Positions 1 through 7,630 of a stretch of 17,212 nt of DNA are shown here, in pieces. Made by a program: the position numbers and the translations under genes. Source of the DNA: CAJQND01 sp051010055 (GTDB lineage Bacteria; Pseudomonadota; Alphaproteobacteria; Rhizobiales; CAJQND01); NCBI GenBank assembly GCA_051010055.1, contig JBPCVY010000202.1:1-17212 (forward strand). Direction: 5' to 3'. The first letter of the stretch is position 1. Every line of letters starts with the position of its first letter. Below the pieces are notes generated by a model. The model was not told where the DNA came from and did not search any database. It saw nothing but the letters and a program-made list of their open reading frames with translations.

Positions 1-143
1 CGGTTGTTACCGAAGCACTTGACGTGATCGGGGCCGGTGTGCCCAAAACCCTTGAATTCGGGGTGGCGGATGAAACCGCCTGGGAAGTAGGGCTTGCATG
101 TGGCGGGCGAATCCGGATTTTTGTCGAGCCATTAGAGACATAG
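1..143 (+). CDS. XdhC/CoxI family protein, C-terminal part only (5' end outside window)
   Basis: Only the last 47 codons are present, in the frame starting at base 3 and ending at TAG 141-143. The translated tail contains GVADETAWEVGLACGG followed by a short basic and hydrophobic end, which is the conserved end of the small XdhC/CoxI domain (cysteine-containing GLACGG motif). Known role of the family: insertion and sulfuration of the molybdenum cofactor in xanthine dehydrogenase or aerobic CO-dehydrogenase-like hydroxylases. The next gene starts 6 nt downstream and encodes the Rossmann half of XdhC, so the two XdhC domains are separate genes here. The 5' part cannot be judged because it lies outside the window. 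Confidence 0.8.
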   Translation, partial: VVTEALDVIGAGVPKTLEFGVADETAWEVGLACGGRIRIFVEPLET

Positions 144-149
144 ACAGTA

Positions 150-836
150 ATGAAACGCGAAATTCTCGAACAGCTTCTGAGTGCCCAAGCCGAACGCCAT
201 GCGGTGGCGCTTGTGACCGATTTGGATGACGGCACTCAAAGGGTGGTGGCGTTTGAGAATTCATCTGCTGATTTGCTGTGTGATGATCTGGAACACGCTT
301 TCCGGTTCGACAAGTCAGGCGTGGTGAGCGTTGAGGAAGGCGAATACTTCATCAACATCTACAATCCGCCGCTTAAGATGGTGATTGTCGGTGCGGTGCA
401 CATTGCCCAGGCCCTTATTCCGCTTGCCCGGCTTGCTGGTTTTGATGTGATCGTAATTGACCCGCGCGGTGCATTCGCAACCGCTGACCGGTTTCCCGAA
501 ATCTCTCTTTATCCGGAATGGCCCGACGAAGTGATATCGGAAATCGGGCTAGATGCGCGAACCGCCATGGTGGCGCTTACCCATGATCCGAAAATCGATG
601 ATCCGGCTCTGTCCATGGCGCTGAAATCTGATGTGTTTTACATCGGTGCCCTGGGTTCGAAACGCACCCACGCCTCCCGCCAGGAGCGCCTGGCGGCGCA
701 CGGATTTGATGAAGCAGCCCTTGGCCGAATATGCGGACCTATTGGCCTTGATATTGGCGCGCGCGGGCAGGTTGAAATCGCCATAGCAATCATGGCAGAG
801 ATCGTGCGCCATTTGCGTCTTGGCGCAGCGTCATGA
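150..836 (+). CDS. XdhC family protein, Rossmann-domain (XdhC C-terminal) type
   Basis: The 228-residue protein has an N-terminal XdhC/CoxI-like stretch (about 1-70) and a Rossmann-like XdhC C-terminal domain from about residue 75. The nucleotide-binding loop is seen as IVGAVHIAQAL and the later hallmark as YIGALGSKRTHASRQERL, then GPIGLDIGARGQVEIAIAIMAEI near the end (written here in pieces: GPIGLDIGAR and EIAIAIMAEI are the conserved parts). XdhC proteins bind molybdenum cofactor and help load it into molybdenum hydroxylases (family knowledge). The start ATG at 150 lies 6 nt after the preceding XdhC fragment. The stop overlaps the next ATG in an ATGA at 833-836, so translational coupling is likely. 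No strong Shine-Dalgarno is visible, which fits a coupled internal gene of an operon. Confidence 0.88.
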   Translation: MKREILEQLLSAQAERHAVALVTDLDDGTQRVVAFENSSADLLCDDLEHAFRFDKSGVVSVEEGEYFINIYNPPLKMVIVGAVHIAQALIPLARLAGFDVIVIDPRGAFATADRFPEISLYPEWPDEVISEIGLDARTAMVALTHDPKIDDPALSMALKSDVFYIGALGSKRTHASRQERLAAHGFDEAALGRICGPIGLDIGARGQVEIAIAIMAEIVRHLRLGAAS

Positions 837-2437
837 AATTCGGTGAAATACCCTCCAGTGAGGCGGCAGGCGCCATTCTTGCCCATTCAGTAAAGTCCGG
901 CGCGGTTGCCTTCAAGAAGGGTCGGGTGCTCAGCAAAGCGGACATTTCGGCGCTCTTGGATGAAGGGGTGAAGCAAATTTTTGCAGCCCGCCTGGAAGAG
1001 GGCGATTTGACGGAAAATGATGCCGCGCGCACGGTGGCCCTGGCTGCAGCTGGCGCCGGTGTGAAAATTGCCGAGCCGTTTACAGGGCGCGCCAACCTCT
1101 TCGCCGAAGAGGCTGGCCTGTTTTTGGCGGACGAAGAGCGTTTGCGGCAAATAAATCACCTGGATGAAAGCCTTACAATCGCAACACTGCCCGCATTCAC
1201 GCCCGTAAAGCCCCGTCAGATGCTGGCTACGGTCAAAGTCATTCCGTTCGCTGCCCCGGAAAAAATTGTAGATAGCGCTTGCCATATTTGTGCAACGCCT
1301 TTGATATCGGTGAGCCCGTTTAAGGTGCATGGGGCTGGGCTGGTGATGACACAGCTTTCCAGCACCAAGGAAAGCCTTTTGAAGAAAACGGAACATGTGA
1401 TTGCGGACAGGCTTGAAGCGTGCGGCTCAACTCTTGCCGAAACCGCTGTTGGCGGCCACACCATCGTTGAAATCTCCGATGCCATTTCAAAGCTGCATGA
1501 GAAGGGGTGTTCGCCTATCCTTGTTTTTGGCGCTTCTGCGATTGTGGACAGGGGCGATGTTGTTCCGGCCGGATTGGCGGATGCCGGCGGTCAGGTCGTT
1601 CACCTGGGTATGCCGGTTGATCCTGGAAACCTCTTGATGTACGGCAAACTTAAAGATGTCGCCGTAATCGGTGTTCCATCATGTGCCCGCTCGCCAAAGC
1701 TGAACGGTTTTGATTGGGTGCTGCAACGGGTGCTGGCCGGTGTTCCGGTAAAGGCTGAGAACATTATGGATATGGGGGCAGGGGGATTACTGAAGGAAAT
1801 CCCATCGCGTCCACGCCCGCGTGAGAGCGCTGCAGAACTAGTCGCCAGCGCACCGCAAATTGCGGCGGTGGTTCTGGCGGCGGGTCGCTCAACCCGCATG
1901 GGCGAGGACAACAAGCTTCTGAAGAAGGTGGGTGGCGAACCGATGGTGCGCCGGGTGGTGGAAACCGCGCTCAATTCGCAGGCAGAAAAGATTATCGTTG
2001 TTACTGGCCACCAGGCAGATGAAGTCAAGGCGGCCCTGGAGGGGCTTGCGGTGGAGTTTGTTTCAAACCCGGATTTTGCAGATGGCCTTTCCACCTCCCT
2101 GAAACAGGGGATGAAAGAGCTCGATGATGAGACAGATGGGGCTCTGGTGCTGTTATCAGATATGCCGCTGGTGACGAGCCGGTTGCTCAATCAGCTCATT
2201 GCCGCATTTGATCCGGTTGAAGGGCGCAGCATCTGTGTGCCGGTATTTGACGGAAAACGCGGCAATCCGGTTTTATGGGGACGCCAATATTTCACTCAAT
2301 TTGCAGGGCTTACCGGTGATATTGGCGCAAAACATTTGATGAGCGAAAACGAAGACGGGGTGTGCGAGGTTGCCACCACAAGCGAAGCGGTGCTTGCCGA
2401 CTTCGACACCCCTGAGTCCCTGGCCGGCCTCAAGTGA
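833..2437 (+). CDS. Molybdopterin-binding domain fused to MocA/MobA-like nucleotidyltransferase
   Basis: 534 residues with two domains. Residues about 1-335 form a MoeA/CinA-like molybdopterin-binding half; FGASAIVDRGDVVPAG (232-247) and HLGMPVDPGN (257-266) are the recognisable parts. Residues about 342-534 form a GT-A-type nucleotidyltransferase of the MocA/MobA family: LAAGRSTRMG at 348-357, the following Lys at 361, LSDMP at 441-445, GNPVLW at 477-482 and GDIGAK at 495-500. MocA-type enzymes transfer a nucleotide (CMP in MocA) onto molybdopterin to make the dinucleotide cofactor used by xanthine dehydrogenase-family enzymes. The 4-nt overlap with the XdhC gene places it in the same maturation operon. 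The fused layout is known in alphaproteobacteria; that the product is specifically the cytosine dinucleotide is inference from the context. Confidence 0.88.
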   Translation: MKFGEIPSSEAAGAILAHSVKSGAVAFKKGRVLSKADISALLDEGVKQIFAARLEEGDLTENDAARTVALAAAGAGVKIAEPFTGRANLFAEEAGLFLADEERLRQINHLDESLTIATLPAFTPVKPRQMLATVKVIPFAAPEKIVDSACHICATPLISVSPFKVHGAGLVMTQLSSTKESLLKKTEHVIADRLEACGSTLAETAVGGHTIVEISDAISKLHEKGCSPILVFGASAIVDRGDVVPAGLADAGGQVVHLGMPVDPGNLLMYGKLKDVAVIGVPSCARSPKLNGFDWVLQRVLAGVPVKAENIMDMGAGGLLKEIPSRPRPRESAAELVASAPQIAAVVLAAGRSTRMGEDNKLLKKVGGEPMVRRVVETALNSQAEKIIVVTGHQADEVKAALEGLAVEFVSNPDFADGLSTSLKQGMKELDDETDGALVLLSDMPLVTSRLLNQLIAAFDPVEGRSICVPVFDGKRGNPVLWGRQYFTQFAGLTGDIGAKHLMSENEDGVCEVATTSEAVLADFDTPESLAGLK

Positions 2438-2466
2438 GCTGTCATAGGTTTTCGCCGCGCCCGGAC

Positions 2467-3069
2467 CTAAACTTTGCACACCATTGTTGCGGCTGAAGAA
2501 AAGCCGAACACGTGCTTCAGCGGCCCGGCACTTGAGACTTGTGTGATTTTGAAGCCCTTCCGTAAATAAAGCCGCTGGGCGCGCGGATTGGTGTCGATCA
2601 CATCAAGGCGCACACCGGAGAGCCCAAGCGTTCGGGCGCGTAAGATAATCGCATCAAGCAATGCGGAGCCAATTCCCATGCCGCGCGCTTCGCGTGTTAC
2701 AAAAATGCCGTCCATCAACAAGAACTTGCCGTCTACGGAGCGCTCAAGAAGCGACAGCAACACGCCGCGCCATATGGCGCCTGTCCGGCCGTAAACCTTA
2801 GCCAGATCACCCAAAGTTCCGCCCACAAAAACACCCTGGCCAGTTTTGAAGCCGGCAATCCCCAGAAGGCGGTCTTGCGGTGAAAATGCGCTGATTGCGA
2901 ATGAGGGATCGACGACAGATTGGAAAAAACGCAATGCCTTTTTCTCAGGCTTCATTATGGGCCCGAGTTTGCCCTCAAATGCCTGCCAGAACAATTCTGC
3001 CGCGCGCGTCCTGTCTTCATATTTGAAACCATCCCTGATCGAAAAGTTCTGACGGTTTTGTGCGGTCAA
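2467..3069 (-). CDS. GNAT family N-acetyltransferase
   Basis: The 200-residue protein carries the GNAT acetyl-CoA signature: REARGMGIGSALL (126-138, pyrophosphate-binding R-x-x-G-x-G) and motif B NPRAQRLYLRKGF (161-173). The substrate cannot be told from sequence. The chosen start is a TTG at 3069-3067. It is supported by its position: it overlaps the stop of the correct radC frame (TGA at 3068-3066) as TTGA, which would give translational coupling. The next in-frame ATG (residue 39) would remove the first part of the fold. It is the last gene of the minus-strand sfsA-map-radC run and converges on the molybdopterin gene, with 29 nt between stops. Confidence 0.85.
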   Translation of the reverse strand: MTAQNRQNFSIRDGFKYEDRTRAAELFWQAFEGKLGPIMKPEKKALRFFQSVVDPSFAISAFSPQDRLLGIAGFKTGQGVFVGGTLGDLAKVYGRTGAIWRGVLLSLLERSVDGKFLLMDGIFVTREARGMGIGSALLDAIILRARTLGLSGVRLDVIDTNPRAQRLYLRKGFKITQVSSAGPLKHVFGFSSAATMVCKV

Positions 3070-3766
3070 AGCAGTCTAAGTCCTCTGAAGCTGGCATGGC
3101 CCTCACGGCCCACAATGATGTGGTCGTGCACGGATTAGAAAGTTTTTCCGCAGCTTCAACAATGCGCTTGGTCATTTCAATGTCAGCGTTTGACGGGGTG
3201 GGGTCGCCGGAAGGGTGGTTGTGGACCAGGATGATGCTTGATGCGACAAGCTCCAGTGCTCGTTTCACCACTTCGCGCGGGTAAACCGGGGTGTGGTCGA
3301 CGGTGCCTTCCTGCTGTACCTCATCGGCAATCAACATGTTCTTCCGGTCAAGGAACAGAACCCGGAATTGCTCTTTTTCGTTAAATGCCATGGAGGCGCG
3401 GCAATAGTCGATTACCGATGACCAGGACGACAGCACCTTTTTCTTGAACACCGCCCCTTTGGTGAGCTTGAGTGCGGCTGCGTGGACGAGTTTCAACTCA
3501 GTGACCACATTTTCACCGATACCGCTGACTTCCGTAAGGCGGCGCGGGGGTGCTGAAATTACCTCGGCGAATGAGCCGAATTTTTCAAGCAGGAGCTTGG
3601 CGATGGGTTTGGTGTCGCGGCGGGGAAGCGCGCGAAAGAGCACAAGTTCAAGCAGCTCGTAATCCTCAATGGCCTCAGCGCCGCGCTCGCGAAAACGCTT
3701 TCGCAACCGTTCGCGGTGTCCGTGAAAATGTGGTTTAGACTGGGCTTCCTTGAAACCGTCTTTCAT
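3017..3766 (-). CDS. radC: RadC family protein (JAMM domain), C-terminus altered by a frameshift
   Basis: The encoded frame gives 249 residues. It has an N-terminal helix-hairpin-helix region (VSGIGE at about 80-85) and a C-terminal JAMM/MPN+ metalloprotease-like domain with H182-x-H184, S192 and D195 in HNHPSGDPTPSNAD. From residue 212 on, the encoded tail (PCTTTSLWAVRAMPASEDLD...) does not match the family. The conserved ending VHDHIIVGREGHASF plus RGLRLL and a stop is present in another frame of the same DNA, ending at 3066. One missing base near 3131-3132 explains this. RadC was historically linked to DNA repair, but its biochemical role is unsettled. It lies 27 nt downstream of map. Its frame overlaps the acetyltransferase gene by 53 nt only because of the shift. 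It could be a sequencing error or a genuine recent mutation. Confidence 0.85.
   Translation of the reverse strand: MKDGFKEAQSKPHFHGHRERLRKRFRERGAEAIEDYELLELVLFRALPRRDTKPIAKLLLEKFGSFAEVISAPPRRLTEVSGIGENVVTELKLVHAAALKLTKGAVFKKKVLSSWSSVIDYCRASMAFNEKEQFRVLFLDRKNMLIADEVQQEGTVDHTPVYPREVVKRALELVASSIILVHNHPSGDPTPSNADIEMTKRIVEAAEKLSNPCTTTSLWAVRAMPASEDLDCFDRTKPSELFDQGWFQI
3066..3131 (-). other. Out-of-frame conserved C-terminus of radC
   Basis: Reading the minus strand from 3131 gives VHDHIIVGREGHASF, then RGLRLL and TGA at 3068-3066, which is the canonical RadC ending. Upstream in this frame there is a TAA six bases before the GTG codon, so it cannot be a separate gene. It joins the radC frame only if one base is added in the AATCCGTGCAC context. 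Confidence 0.85.
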
Positions 3767-3793
3767 CTCGCCATGCCGTAATGTTCTACATCT

Positions 3794-4618
3794 TCACGCC
3801 TCGTATGGCGGGTGATGCATCCCAGCAGGTGAAAGGGTAAATATCTCATGGCCGGTTTCCGTCACCCCGACCGAGTGTTCAAATTGTGCGGACATTGAGC
3901 GGTCACGGGTAACCGCAGTCCACCCGTCCGACAAGACCTTTACGTGCGGCTTGCCAAGATTGATCATGGGCTCAACGGTAAACAGCATACCGGGCTTCAA
4001 CTCCACGCCTTCGCCGGGCCGGCCATAGTGCAAAATGTTCGGCATGTCATGAAACAGCCGGCCAAGGCCATGGCCGCAAAAATCGCGCACCACCGAGCAC
4101 CTCTCTGCCTCGGCATACTTCTGGATTGCATGGCCAATGTCGCCGGTGGTGTTGCCGGGCTTGACCTGTTCGATGCCAATCATCAGCGCATTATGGGTGA
4201 CCTCAACAAGCCGTTCTGCCCGCCGTGAGACATCTCCAACCAGAAACATGCGGCTGGTATCGCCGTGCCAGCCATCAACAATCAAGGTGATGTCAACATT
4301 GACGATATCGCCATCCTTGAGCTGACGATCGCCGGGAATTCCGTGGCAAACAACATGGTTGATTGACGTGCAAATCGATTTGGGAAAACCCCGGTAGTTG
4401 AGGGGGGCTGGAATGGCGTCATGGTCGCGGGCGAATGAGAGGGCAAGATCATCGAGCTTTTCTGTTGTAACACCCGGACCAATGTGCTCTCCAAGCATGT
4501 CAAGGCAGGTAGCAGCAAGCTGGCCAGCCTTCATCATTGCCTTAAATGCATCAGCGCCATGCAGTTTTATCTGGCCTGTGTTTGCCAGGGGTGCGTCCGC
4601 CGCATCCACATAGGTCAT
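3794..4618 (-). CDS. map: Type I methionyl aminopeptidase
   Basis: 274 residues, the usual type I length. All metal ligands of the pita-bread fold are visible: D109 (NVDIT), D120 (GDTSRMF), H183 (GHGLGRLFH), E216 (TVEPM) and E247 (QFEHSV). The substrate-binding His is at H92 (CHGIP). The enzyme removes the initiator methionine from nascent proteins in the cytosol and is normally essential. Start ATG 4618 lies 9 nt after the sfsA stop, and radC follows 27 nt downstream, so the three are probably co-transcribed. Family identity is firm. Confidence 0.96.
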   Translation of the reverse strand: MTYVDAADAPLANTGQIKLHGADAFKAMMKAGQLAATCLDMLGEHIGPGVTTEKLDDLALSFARDHDAIPAPLNYRGFPKSICTSINHVVCHGIPGDRQLKDGDIVNVDITLIVDGWHGDTSRMFLVGDVSRRAERLVEVTHNALMIGIEQVKPGNTTGDIGHAIQKYAEAERCSVVRDFCGHGLGRLFHDMPNILHYGRPGEGVELKPGMLFTVEPMINLGKPHVKVLSDGWTAVTRDRSMSAQFEHSVGVTETGHEIFTLSPAGMHHPPYEA

Positions 4619-4627
4619 GAACAGATC

Positions 4628-5359
4628 CTAATCTTTTTCCAGTTGCGTTTGAAAAAAAACCAAACGCCGGTCAATTTCTATACCCTCTATATCGAGTTTA
4701 CAGCAATAGGCCAGCCCTTCGACACCTGCGGCATGCGCCAAATCGAAACTTTCTGCGTAGTGCGGGTCGATATCTGCCGCCAGCTGCAGTCTGTCCGCAT
4801 CATCGCGCTGGACAAGGTAGAGCATCACAGCGCGGTTGCCTGCGCTTACCATGTCTGAAAGCTCGCGCAGATGCTTGGCGCCGCGCGCAGTAACTGAATC
4901 GGGGAATTCCGCAAGCCCTTGCTGGCGCAAAAGATGCACATTCTTGATTTCCACATAACATGGTGGCTTGTCTTCATCTTCCAGCAGAATATCGATGCGG
5001 CTGTTTTTGCCGTATTTCACCTCTGCGCGCTGGTGGGCGTAGCCGGCAAGCTCAGGAATTTTGCCCTCTGCAATGGCTTCGCCGACAATTTTGTTGGGGT
5101 TGGATGTGTTGATGCCCACAAGGGCAGGGATGCCAAAATCCTCCACTCGGCACAATTGCCAGTCCCATTGCAGCTTCCGGGCGGGATTTTGCGCAGGCGA
5201 CAGCCAGACTACCAATCCCGGTTCTTTCAGGCCCAGCATGGCGCCCGGGTTTGCGCAATGGGCGGTTACCACCTCGCCGGTTGCCAATTCAACATCGGCG
5301 AGAAACCGCTTGTAGCGGTGTACAAGACGGCCTTTTACAAGGGGGGCAGGGAATTTCAT
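4628..5359 (-). CDS. sfsA: DNA/RNA nuclease SfsA (sugar fermentation stimulation protein homologue)
   Basis: With the ATG at 5359 the product is 243 residues and begins MKFPAPLVKGRLVHRYKRF, as SfsA proteins usually do. An in-frame TTG at 5374 would add only five residues. The N-terminal OB-like part carries AHCANPGAMLGL (about 33-44). The C-terminal nuclease-like core has EVKYG near 113-117, then R-I-D at 121-123 and V-E-I-K at 136-139, a PD-(D/E)xK-type arrangement with D123, E137 and K139. SfsA was named from E. coli maltose gene effects and later shown to have nuclease activity. First gene of the minus-strand run with map and radC. The gene to its left on the other strand (5449) is divergent, so promoters for both must lie in about 5360-5448. 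Confidence 0.93.
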   Translation of the reverse strand: MKFPAPLVKGRLVHRYKRFLADVELATGEVVTAHCANPGAMLGLKEPGLVVWLSPAQNPARKLQWDWQLCRVEDFGIPALVGINTSNPNKIVGEAIAEGKIPELAGYAHQRAEVKYGKNSRIDILLEDEDKPPCYVEIKNVHLLRQQGLAEFPDSVTARGAKHLRELSDMVSAGNRAVMLYLVQRDDADRLQLAADIDPHYAESFDLAHAAGVEGLAYCCKLDIEGIEIDRRLVFFQTQLEKD

Positions 5360-5448
5360 CGGCTGGGAAATCAATCTCTAATTTCAATAAGCCGGAACAT
5401 TAAGAATAAGTGCTGACACATGCAATCAATTCGGATTAAAAACCGGGG

Positions 5449-6219
5449 ATGAACACTTCAGACAAAGACACGGTGTCGGCGGCGGTTTTACTTATCGGTG
5501 ATGAGCTTCTGTCGGGCCGCACGAAAGATAAAAACCTCGGCTATATCGCCGAGTATTTGACAAATATGGCCATAGAGGTGCGTGAGGCGCGGTTTGTGGC
5601 CGACGATGAAGGCGAGATTGTTGATGCATTGAATACGCTGCGCAAGCGCTATGACTATGTATTCACTACCGGCGGCATTGGTCCCACCCATGATGATATT
5701 ACCGCTGATTGCGTGGCCAAGGCCTTTGGCGTCAGCATCGATCATCATCCAGAGGCGGTGGAATTGCTGAAAGAGCGTTACAAGGAAACCGGCTGGGAGC
5801 TGAACGAGGCGCGCATGCGCATGGCCCGGGTGCCGGATGGGGCAAGCCTTGTTTACAACCCGGTAAGCGCCGCGCCCGGGTTCAATATCGAAAATGTGTA
5901 TGTGATGGCCGGTGTGCCGCAGATTATGCAGGTGATGCTGGACGGCATTGCCCCGCATCTCAAAACCGGCAAGGCGATAATTTCCCGCACGGTGACAGCT
6001 TATATTGGCGAGGGGGATTTGGCCCCGCAACTAGCTGAAATTCAGGAAAAATTCCCGTCTGTTTCAATTGGTAGCTATCCGTTTCACAAAGATGGCCGGT
6101 TCGGCTCCAACATTGTCCTGCGTTCCAAGGATGAAGAGGCGCTGGAGGCTGCAGAAAAGGCCGTCAATGAGATGGTGAGTGCTCTTTACACTGACCGGGA
6201 CGTTGTAACCTGGTCATAG
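5449..6219 (+). CDS. CinA-type molybdopterin-binding domain protein (competence/damage-inducible protein A-like)
   Basis: 256 residues with the MoCF_biosynth/CinA N-terminal fold: GDELLSG at 17-23, a motif typical of stand-alone COG1058 proteins, and TTGGIGPTHDDIT at 73-85, the molybdopterin-like binding loop. It lacks the CinA C-terminal nicotinamide-nucleotide amidase domain, so it is the short stand-alone form. Its substrate is not known from sequence; related domains bind molybdopterin or hydrolyse ADP-ribose-type nucleotides. The ATG at 5449 has GGGG directly before it, too close for a good ribosome-binding site, but it fits the family start. It is divergent from sfsA and followed by a 125-nt gap before gpt. 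Confidence 0.9.
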   Translation: MNTSDKDTVSAAVLLIGDELLSGRTKDKNLGYIAEYLTNMAIEVREARFVADDEGEIVDALNTLRKRYDYVFTTGGIGPTHDDITADCVAKAFGVSIDHHPEAVELLKERYKETGWELNEARMRMARVPDGASLVYNPVSAAPGFNIENVYVMAGVPQIMQVMLDGIAPHLKTGKAIISRTVTAYIGEGDLAPQLAEIQEKFPSVSIGSYPFHKDGRFGSNIVLRSKDEEALEAAEKAVNEMVSALYTDRDVVTWS

Positions 6220-6278
6220 CCGAGAAGAGACGGATGCCACAAGTTTTCCCGGTTCGGGGATAACTTCAAACAGCTGCA

Positions 6279-6307
6279 TTGTCTTGGCCTGCGTTCACGG
6301 GCATAAA
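6279..6307 (+). promoter_or_regulatory. Candidate sigma-70-type promoter for gpt
   Basis: TTGTCT at 6279-6284 and CATAAA at 6302-6307 are separated by 17 bases, each matching four of six positions of the usual boxes. A start site near 6313 would leave a short leader before the strong ribosome-binding site at 6331-6338. This is by eye only; matches of this quality are common by chance. Confidence 0.3.
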
Positions 6308-6344
6308 TTTGCTTGAGTTGCAAAAATACGGGGAGGGACAGCAA

Positions 6345-6857
6345 ATGGCGTTGCAAGGGGGCAATGTAGAGGAACGCTATGAAAAGGGCTTCCCGGTCTC
6401 CTGGGAACAATTGCACAGGGATGCCCGCGCACTGGCGTGGAGGTTGCATGAAAGCGGCCCCTTCACATCCGTTGTTGCGGTAACACGGGGCGGCCTGGTG
6501 CCGGCGGCCATCGTAGCGCGCGAACTTGGCATCAGGGTTATCGATACAGCCTGCATTGCGTCTTATGACTATGGCACCCAGGGCGATGCGGAAGTTCTCA
6601 AAGGCCCGGACAAAAAGCTGGTTGCCGAGGGCAAAAGTGTTGTGATTGTTGACGATTTGGCCGATACGGGCAAAACCGGGCGGGTTATCCGCGAACTTCT
6701 GCCTGTGGCTCATTTTGCAACCGTTTATGTGAAACCCAAGGGACTGCCAGTGGTGGACACATTTATCACCGAAGTGAGCCAGGATACCTGGATTTACCTT
6801 CCTTGGGATATGGGCCTGCAATTTACCCCGCCCATACGTGATGGAGCGATTGGGTGA
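6345..6857 (+). CDS. gpt: Xanthine phosphoribosyltransferase
   Basis: From the ATG at 6345 the product is 170 residues. It resembles E. coli Gpt along its length: VTRGGLVPAAIVARELGIR (46-64), the PRPP-binding loop VIVDDLADTG (100-109), HFATVYVKPKG (about 123-133) and the end QDTWIYLPWDMG (146-157). Gpt converts xanthine and guanine to XMP and GMP with PRPP in purine salvage. The ATG is preceded by GGGAGGGA at 6331-6338 with suitable spacing, and so is preferred over a TTG 22 codons upstream. The stop overlaps the GTG start of the SDR gene (GTGA at 6854-6857), so the two are probably translated from one message. Confidence 0.93.
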   Translation: MALQGGNVEERYEKGFPVSWEQLHRDARALAWRLHESGPFTSVVAVTRGGLVPAAIVARELGIRVIDTACIASYDYGTQGDAEVLKGPDKKLVAEGKSVVIVDDLADTGKTGRVIRELLPVAHFATVYVKPKGLPVVDTFITEVSQDTWIYLPWDMGLQFTPPIRDGAIG

Positions 6858-7582
6858 AATCGGCCATCGTCACCGGGGGCGCCTCTGGCATTGGGGCGGC
6901 GGTGGCGGCAAGGCTCTTGGCTAACGGCTGGCATGTGGCGGTTTGGGATATTGCCGTCGATAACAGTGTTGAATTAAACTCTGAGAAAAATAAGTTAATA
7001 CATTGTGATATAACAGATATTTTATCTGTCGAGAAAGCAATGGATGACACTTTATCCGACTGGCCGCCCCTGAAAGGCGCAGTGAATTGTGCCGGGATTG
7101 GCAGGGATGTGCCGGTTCTGGAAACAACTGCAGAATTGTTCCGCCAGATACTCGATATCAATGTTATCGGGACGTTCAATACCGCCAAGGCGTGTGCGCA
7201 GGAAATGATGAAGGGGGAAGGCGGCGCCATCGTCAACATCAGTTCTGTTGCAGGGGCGTGCGGCAATGTGGGCCGGGTTGCCTATGGTTCATCGAAGGGG
7301 GCGGTGAACATTCTCACCCAAACCATGGCCCTTGAGCTTGCAGAGCATAGTGTGCGGGTAAACGCCATTGCGCCCGGCCCAATTGAGACGCCCATGGTTG
7401 CCAAAATGCATGATGCGGAAATCCGCAATGTGTGGAAAGAAGCGGTGCCTCAGGCCCGCTATGGCACACCGGAAGATGTGGCTGCTGCCTGCGCATTTCT
7501 CCTGTCCGATGAGGCCGCGTTCATCACAGGCGACATATTGAATGTGGATGGTGGATTTTGTGCAGCGGGAATTCAGCGATAA
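6854..7582 (+). CDS. SDR family NAD(P)-dependent oxidoreductase
   Basis: 242 residues of the classical short-chain dehydrogenase type: TGGASGIG at 7-14 (dinucleotide binding), NCAG at 78-81, catalytic Ser in NISSVAG (128-134), Y144-x-x-x-K148 (YGSSK) and the C-terminal DGGF. D32 after the second strand suggests NAD(H), which is inference. The substrate is unknown; FabG-like and alcohol dehydrogenases share this plan. The start is GTG at 6854, overlapping the gpt stop by 4 nt. Residues 41-67 are coded by AT-rich DNA with four TTA and two ATA codons, unlike the rest of the gene. Confidence 0.9.
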   Translation: MKSAIVTGGASGIGAAVAARLLANGWHVAVWDIAVDNSVELNSEKNKLIHCDITDILSVEKAMDDTLSDWPPLKGAVNCAGIGRDVPVLETTAELFRQILDINVIGTFNTAKACAQEMMKGEGGAIVNISSVAGACGNVGRVAYGSSKGAVNILTQTMALELAEHSVRVNAIAPGPIETPMVAKMHDAEIRNVWKEAVPQARYGTPEDVAAACAFLLSDEAAFITGDILNVDGGFCAAGIQR

Positions 7583-7630
7583 TTGTTGCAGAAGCAGCAC
7601 GTGGCCGCTAGGACAGTCCGGCGTGATTTC

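Noticed and set aside
1600..2190. Long minus-strand open frame opposite the molybdopterin/MocA gene
   Set aside because: The plus-strand protein has clear motifs throughout; the antisense frame is low-complexity (Ser/Ala/Thr rich), a usual shadow of GC-rich coding DNA.
6279..6344. Upstream TTG extension of gpt
   Set aside because: The ATG at 6345 has a strong ribosome-binding site and matches the family start; the extra 22 residues do not resemble Gpt.
5488..6821. Two long minus-strand open frames (5488-6030 and 6186-6821)
   Set aside because: They lie opposite the CinA-type and gpt genes, which are firmly identified; neither shows a family motif or ribosome-binding site.
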